Assembly: GCA_963706425.1 (NCBI GenBank)
Contig: CAVPMN010000020.1
Coordinates: 248,001-312,000 of the forward strand
DNA length: 64,000 bases
Origin: CAVPMN01 sp963706425
GTDB lineage: Bacteria > Actinomycetota > Acidimicrobiia > Acidimicrobiales > Acidimicrobilacustridaceae
Reading direction: 5' to 3'
Part shown: positions 59,578 through 64,000 of the stretch, one piece after another
Layout: the number at the start of each line of letters is the position of its first letter
Numbering within the stretch: the first letter of the stretch is position 1
Notes under the pieces: generated by a model
What the model was told of the DNA's origin: nothing
Database searches by the model: none
What the model saw: the letters and a program-made list of their open reading frames with translations, nothing else
Made by a program: the position numbers and the translations under genes

Positions 59578-61641
59578 TCAGAGGTGCCAGTCGATCCGTG
59601 CGAACGGATCAGGCTGGTAGGAGCAGTAGGTGCCGGTGCGCAGACTCGATCGAAGGTGTTCGGCCGCCGCCGGGTGCTGAACGTCGAGCTCGGCCAACGC
59701 GTAACGCAACGAACGCGCCACGCTGCTGCGCGCGCGTTCCGAGGAACCACCGACCGTGCGACGACGACCGCCGAGGCCTGCAGCCCGACTCAACTCGGCA
59801 ACGAGATACGCCCTGTCGGCCTCAGCTTTGGCCTGTCGGCCCAGGTCGTTGAGCCGAACAGCCTCGTCGATGTCCTCGTCCACCTCGGCCAGGCGACGCC
59901 GATAGGCCGCCCGGGCCGCATCGTCGAGCATCGGCATCCCCGGTTCACCTCGGTGCGATACGAGACCTGACTCACGACCGGTCGACGGCAACGTTCCGTT
60001 CTCGACTGCCACCAGGTCGAGCACGTGGAACTCGCGCCCGGGCTCGGCAACGAGCCGCCGGAGGTAGCGGATTCCCTTCAGGTCCTTGACCGAGGCCCGT
60101 TGCCCCGCCAGTTCGATCTGCCAGAGGGGCCCGTCGGGCCGGATCGCGCCGCGATTGGTGTGACCGTGCATCAGGTCGGGCATCGGAAGCCCTCCGTCCG
60201 CCCGCACCTCGAGATCTGCAACCCGCTTGGCCGCGCCGTAGGAGACATAGGCACGGCGCGCCGCAGTCAGCTCGGACCCGGCTGCCTCATCGTCGCCCGC
60301 CAGCGCGAGCGCATCGGCCAGCACCGTCCGAGCTCGCCCGATGTCGAAGCACGCATCGAGTGCGACGAACTCGGCGACTGCGCGACCGGCACGAGTCGTC
60401 GCCGCCTCTGGGTCGCCGGCGACGAGCGCGACGCGCGCCGCCGCGAGGTCGGCAGCGGCGATCAACGCCGGGCTGGCGTAACGGTCGGCGATCCGAGCCA
60501 GGGCGTCGGCCGCCGACGCAAGCGTCACGTCGTCGTCTGTGGCCGCGCAGATCTCGGCCTGGGCATCGAGCAACGGCGCCAGCCGAAGGTCGCCGAAGGG
60601 CGGTTGCTCCTTCGATGGTGCCTCACTCGGGTGCGCGATCGCCGCTGCGATGAGGTCGGCCGCCGCGTTCGTGTCCCCCTGCTCCAGACGCAGGAGGGCC
60701 AGCCCCGGGTGCGGCGACCACCCGTGGTCGACCGCGGCGAGGAATGCCTCCTCCGCGCCGGCGAGATCGCCCCGCCGGAGTCGGATGTTGCCGAGCTCGA
60801 CCATCGGCCAACCGAACTCTCGGCGCATCCACGGTCGGAGCTCCGCACACGCCCGCAACGCCTCGCGCTCGGCCTCGTCCCCGGGACCGGAGAGGCGCAG
60901 GAGCTCGGCCCGGTGCACCCGACAGCGGCCTTGGAGACAACCGAAGGCCCGGTCGGGACACCAGCGCTCCATCGCCTCGGTCCATTCCTGGGCGCGCTCG
61001 TGCCGGCCCAGGCCCTGCGCTGCGCACACGAGCTCGCAGTACATCATCCCGGTCGTCAGGGCATCGACATCCCCCGACATCAGGAGCGCGGCGACCTCGT
61101 CGAGTTGATCGAGCCCACCGTCGACGTCGCCGTCGAGCACCGCGAGACGTCCGGAGGCCGTGCGCCCGATGACCACCGCCGGCATGACGTCGAGCCGCTC
61201 GCCGAGCTCGACCGCCCGGGCGGCCTGCACACTCGCCGCCTCCATGTCGCCCGACATGAAGCGCTCGTAGGCCCGCACCGCCGCCACCAAGGCATCCACC
61301 GCGCATGGATCGTGATCCTCGAGCAGTCGATCGGCCCGGCGCAGCCACCCCCGCACCGTTGACATCAGCCCACTGTCGATGAGCAGGAACATGGCCGTCA
61401 TGACAGCTGCCTGCGCCGCCTCCAGACGATTGCCGTTGGAGCGGTGATGGCGATGGAGTTGCTCCCAGGACGCCACCGCATCGTCGTAAGCACCGGCGCC
61501 GTAAGCGGCCTGGGCCCGGAGTTCGTACCACTGCTCCGGGTCGTCGAGGGCAGCCGGTCGGCTCCCCAATGCGGCCAGGGCCTCGTCGAAGCCCGATCGT
61601 GCCAGCGCCGCTCGTGCCTCCTCCGTTCCCATTTGTCCCAT
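59578..61641 (-). CDS. TPR regulator-like protein with actinobacterial C-terminal domain
   Basis: 687 residues, intact frame. Residues 1-480 are helical TPR-like repeats (for example WYELRAQAAYGAGAYDDAVASWEQLHRHH and AEEAFLAAVDHGWSPHPGLALLRLEQGDTNAAADLI). Residues about 505-687 form a winged-helix-like region starting GPLWQIELAGQRASVKDLKGIRYLRRLVAEPG. It ends AGLGGRRRTVGGSSERARSSVARSLRYALAELDVQHPAAAEHL, a C-terminal module found on actinobacterial ATPase and LuxR-type regulators. There is no NTPase or LuxR helix-turn-helix here. It is divergent from a cupin gene across a palindrome, so it may regulate that gene. Confidence 0.75.
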   Translation of the reverse strand: MGQMGTEEARAALARSGFDEALAALGSRPAALDDPEQWYELRAQAAYGAGAYDDAVASWEQLHRHHRSNGNRLEAAQAAVMTAMFLLIDSGLMSTVRGWLRRADRLLEDHDPCAVDALVAAVRAYERFMSGDMEAASVQAARAVELGERLDVMPAVVIGRTASGRLAVLDGDVDGGLDQLDEVAALLMSGDVDALTTGMMYCELVCAAQGLGRHERAQEWTEAMERWCPDRAFGCLQGRCRVHRAELLRLSGPGDEAEREALRACAELRPWMRREFGWPMVELGNIRLRRGDLAGAEEAFLAAVDHGWSPHPGLALLRLEQGDTNAAADLIAAAIAHPSEAPSKEQPPFGDLRLAPLLDAQAEICAATDDDVTLASAADALARIADRYASPALIAAADLAAARVALVAGDPEAATTRAGRAVAEFVALDACFDIGRARTVLADALALAGDDEAAGSELTAARRAYVSYGAAKRVADLEVRADGGLPMPDLMHGHTNRGAIRPDGPLWQIELAGQRASVKDLKGIRYLRRLVAEPGREFHVLDLVAVENGTLPSTGRESGLVSHRGEPGMPMLDDAARAAYRRRLAEVDEDIDEAVRLNDLGRQAKAEADRAYLVAELSRAAGLGGRRRTVGGSSERARSSVARSLRYALAELDVQHPAAAEHLRSSLRTGTYCSYQPDPFARIDWHL

Positions 61642-61644
61642 TGT

Positions 61645-61657
61645 GACATCGAATGTC
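61645..61657. promoter_or_regulatory. Palindrome between TPR regulator and cupin
   Basis: GACATCGAATGTC is a 13-bp inverted repeat (GACAT/ATGTC, 3-base centre). It begins four bases upstream of the regulator's start codon and lies 56 bp upstream of the cupin start. The position fits an operator on a leaderless or short-leader transcript. Confidence 0.4.
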
Positions 61658-61712
61658 GCGCCCCATCGGTGGCGGCGAATTGCCGTCCCGGCAAGACGAA
61701 AGGACGTCGAAG

Positions 61713-62084
61713 ATGCGCATCAACAAAGACGACATTCCCGTGGTCATGGCAGTGCCCGGAGCGACCGCCCGCCAACTTCCGTTCGGAGGCGAGCTCTCCG
61801 CCGAGTTCTTCAGCCTCGGCGCCGGCACCGACATCAAACCGCTCCTCGAGGGCCTGACCGGTGACCTCTGCGACTCTGCGCACTGGGGCTATGTGCTCGC
61901 CGGCGAGCTCGTCACCACCTATGCCGATGGAACGAGCGACCGCTGCATGGCCGACGACTGCTTCTACTGGCCGCCAGGCCACAGCGTCCGGGTGGAGCAG
62001 GACGCCGAGGTGATCCTCTTCAGCCCGTTCGCCGCCCACGCTGCGGTCATCGACCACATGAAGGCCAAGCTCGCCTCCACCTGA
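61713..62084 (+). CDS. Small single-domain cupin protein
   Basis: 123 residues from ATG 61713, with AAAGGA upstream. It begins MRINKDDIPVVMAVPGATARQLPFGGELSAEFF. The cupin core is GDLCDSAHWGYVLAGELVTTYADGTSDRCMADDCFYWPPGHSVRVEQDAEVILFSPFAAHAAVID. The first motif has His-Trp-Gly-Tyr rather than the usual HxH, and the second keeps PPGHS. It may bind a metal less tightly or be a sensor. It is expressed away from the TPR regulator, and a short GC-rich stem follows its stop near 62100. Confidence 0.8.
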   Translation: MRINKDDIPVVMAVPGATARQLPFGGELSAEFFSLGAGTDIKPLLEGLTGDLCDSAHWGYVLAGELVTTYADGTSDRCMADDCFYWPPGHSVRVEQDAEVILFSPFAAHAAVIDHMKAKLAST

Positions 62085-62222
62085 TCGACCCCACCACCGG
62101 TCCGGGACCGGGGTCGGATTCCACTCGACGAGCGGCACGTCGTAGGGTGGCCGGCGGCCAGACCTGACGGGTCGTCAGGGATGGCCGCCAGGCCGCCTCA
62201 CTCCCCTGCCCGGAGGCACGAC

Positions 62223-64000
62223 ATGACCAGCTCCGACCCGTCGTCGCTCGCAGAGGCGAAGGCGCGCTATGAGGCCGAGCGAGCCAAGCGGCTGCGCGAA
62301 GAGGGTCTGGCCCAGTACCACACCCTCGACGAGCACCATCTCGACCGCGATCCTTGGGCCGACCCCGACTTCACCCGCGACCCGATCACCGAGGACGTCG
62401 AGGTGGTAGTCCTCGGCGGCGGCTTCGCGGGCATGCTCGCCGGCATCAACCTCGTCAAGCGGGGCATCACCAACTTCCGCATCGTCGAGAAGGCAGCCGA
62501 CTTCGGGGGCACGTGGTACTGGAACCGCTACCCGGGCTGCATGTGCGACGTGGACGCCACCATCTACCTCCCGCTGTTGGAGGAGACGGGCTACATGCCG
62601 ACCGAGAAGTACGCCAGCGCGTCGGAGATCTTCGGGTACTGCCAGCTGCTCGCAGCGCACTTCGGGCTCTACGAGCACGCGCTGTTCCAGACCGAGGTCG
62701 AGTCGCTCACGTGGGACGACGACGCCCACCGGTGGGACGTGGTGACCAAACGAGGCGACCACATCCGCACCCAGTTCTTCGTGTCGGCGGGCGGCCTCAT
62801 GCACAAGGCCAAGCTGCCCGGCATCGACGGCATCGACCGCTTCGCCGGCAAGGCCTTCCACACGACACGTTGGGACTACGACTACACCGGCGGCAGCCCG
62901 ACCGAGCCGATGGACAAGCTCGCCGACAAGGTGGTCGGCATCATCGGCACGGGCGCCACGTCGGTGCAGGTGGTGCCGCAGCTGGCCCGGTCGGCCAAGG
63001 AGGTCTACGTCTTCCAGCGCACGCCGTCGGCCGTCGGCGTGCGCGCTCAGCAGAAGATCGACGAGACATGGTTCCGCTCACTGCCGCCGGGCTGGCAGGC
63101 CGAGCGCACGCGCAACTTCACCCAGGTGGTCACCGGTCAGAAACCCGACCGCGACCTGGTCGCCGACGGTTGGGGCCAGGTGCTGGGCGAGGACACCCAG
63201 CGCGAGCCAGCGTCAGAGGAGGAGCGGGCCGAGCTGGAGGCCATCGACTTCGAGATCATGGAGGGGTTCCGGCGGCGGATCGACGAGCTCGTCGACGACC
63301 CTGAGACCGCCGAGAAGCTCAAGCCCTGGTATGGCAAGCACTGCAAGCGCATCTGCTTCCACGACGAGTACCTCCAGTCGTTCAACGAGCCGAACGTGCA
63401 CCTCGTCGACACCGACGGCCGGGGGGTACGCGAGATGTCCGCCGCCGGACCCATCGTCGACGGCAAGGAGTACCCGCTCGACCTGCTCGTATTCGCGTCG
63501 GGCTTCGAGATCACGACCGGTCTGGTCCACCGCCTCGGGTTCGACCCGGTCGGCCGCGGCGGCGTGCACCTGAGCGAGCGCTGGCACGACGGCACCCACT
63601 CGCTGCACGGAGTGATGACCGCCGAGTTCCCCAACTTCTTCGTGGTCAGCTTCATCCAGGCAGGGTTCGGCCTGAACTTCGTGCACTTCCTCTCGGAGTC
63701 GACCGCCCACATCACCTGGCTGATCGACCACTGCCTACAGGAGGGCATCGCGTCGATCGAGGCGACGCCCGAGGCCGAAGACGAGTGGCTCAACATCCTG
63801 TGGGAGGCATCGGGTCCTCTGGCCCGCTACAACCGCGGGTGCACGCCGAGCTACGGCAACAGCGAGGGGTCGCGCACCATGCTCGCGGCCCGCAGCGCGG
63901 TCTTCCCCGGTCCGCTCATGGACTACGCCGCCCACCTCGAGAAGTGGCGCGACGCCGGCACCCTCGAGGGCACCAAGATCGTCCGCGAGTCACAGCCCGC
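62223..64000 (+). CDS. Flavin-containing Baeyer-Villiger-type monooxygenase, cut by window edge
   Basis: The frame runs from ATG 62223 to the last base, giving at least 592 residues, nearly full length for the long BVMO class. An N-terminal extension MTSSDPSSLAEAKARYEAERAKRLREEGLAQY precedes the Rossmann motif VVVLGGGFAGMLAGINL. GGTWYWNRYPGCMCDV and the fingerprint FAGKAFHTTRWDYD follow, then the second Rossmann motif GIIGTGATSVQVVPQLARSAKEVYVFQRTPS. This resembles the cyclododecanone/steroid-type BVMOs with the extra N-terminus. It converts ketones to esters or lactones with NADPH and O2. The frame is intact, unlike the left-edge relative. Confidence 0.92.
   Translation, partial: MTSSDPSSLAEAKARYEAERAKRLREEGLAQYHTLDEHHLDRDPWADPDFTRDPITEDVEVVVLGGGFAGMLAGINLVKRGITNFRIVEKAADFGGTWYWNRYPGCMCDVDATIYLPLLEETGYMPTEKYASASEIFGYCQLLAAHFGLYEHALFQTEVESLTWDDDAHRWDVVTKRGDHIRTQFFVSAGGLMHKAKLPGIDGIDRFAGKAFHTTRWDYDYTGGSPTEPMDKLADKVVGIIGTGATSVQVVPQLARSAKEVYVFQRTPSAVGVRAQQKIDETWFRSLPPGWQAERTRNFTQVVTGQKPDRDLVADGWGQVLGEDTQREPASEEERAELEAIDFEIMEGFRRRIDELVDDPETAEKLKPWYGKHCKRICFHDEYLQSFNEPNVHLVDTDGRGVREMSAAGPIVDGKEYPLDLLVFASGFEITTGLVHRLGFDPVGRGGVHLSERWHDGTHSLHGVMTAEFPNFFVVSFIQAGFGLNFVHFLSESTAHITWLIDHCLQEGIASIEATPEAEDEWLNILWEASGPLARYNRGCTPSYGNSEGSRTMLAARSAVFPGPLMDYAAHLEKWRDAGTLEGTKIVRESQP

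Overview
This is a high-GC chromosomal window from an actinobacterium, most likely of the Acidimicrobiia or a close relative. Supporting signs are GTG and TTG starts, many start/stop overlaps, an F420-type LLM oxidoreductase, a fused FadE34-like acyl-CoA dehydrogenase, paired flavin monooxygenases, PAPS-type sulfotransferases, a P450, and an actinobacterial set of stress genes (DUF2252, DUF6325, SHOCT/PLDc_N, DUF7144, ChaB, Usp). I see no rRNA, tRNA, CRISPR array, insertion sequence or phage gene. Both window edges cut a gene: a dienelactone hydrolase on the left and a Baeyer-Villiger-type monooxygenase on the right.

At least sixteen genes are read in two or three frames that join perfectly by family homology. 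Examples are the monooxygenase at 597-2227, DUF2252, MazF, a VOC protein, DUF302, a quinone reductase, an SDR, a 3-hydroxyisobutyrate dehydrogenase-like protein and a PNPOx-like protein. One adenylation domain carries two indels that cancel out. So many single-base indels in otherwise intact genes look like uncorrected long-read errors rather than mass gene decay. I give such genes their full extent and mark where the frame changes.

Layout. 1-8.9 kb: dienelactone hydrolase, flavin monooxygenase, a secreted Cys-rich protein, a GNAT-carrier fusion, a small membrane protein, a three-part adenylation/carrier/membrane-acyltransferase protein and a D-aminoacylase-like amidohydrolase. 8.9-22.4 kb: a stress and regulation island with an anti-sigma kinase/STAS pair, ChaB, Usp, membrane proteins, DUF2252, an NTF2-like protein, MazEF, a DisA_N-like nucleotide cyclase domain, an AidB-like dehydrogenase, a methyltransferase and a small membrane protein. 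22.4-28.4 kb: small catabolic enzymes (MBL, EthD, cupin, VOC), then a molybdate regulator-modABC operon. 28.4-35.5 kb: SRPBCC/TetR pair, F420 oxidoreductase, DUF4126, a probable heavy-metal operon (Cys-rich protein, DUF302, MerE-like) with a CsoR-type operator, a quinone reductase, a sulfotransferase and a secreted protein. 35.6-36.8 kb: a wrecked beta-helix gene. 36.8-54.5 kb: lipid or steroid-type catabolism (dienoyl-CoA reductase-like SDR, enoyl-CoA hydratase, ZIP transporter, fused acyl-CoA dehydrogenase, MarR/C45 hydrolase pair, and a tight five-gene operon SDR-ADH-SDR-sulfotransferase-alkylsulfatase-like MBL), a PBP4-type carboxypeptidase, a P450 and PPK2. 54.5-64 kb: PNPOx, a SHOCT/DUF6325 stress pair, acyl-CoA dehydrogenase, a thioredoxin-reductase-like protein without its cysteines, a TPR regulator opposite a cupin, and the second monooxygenase.

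The most notable structure not explained by gene calls is a 17-bp palindrome, TCACCCG-N3-CGGGTGA with variants. It occurs five times, always in divergent intergenic regions of stress-type genes (13.6, 15.8 and 55.6 kb), and suggests an unrecognised regulon. Second is the 3.1-7.1 kb cluster, which carries two carrier-protein domains, an adenylation domain and a membrane acyltransferase, like a Dlt system fused into one chain.
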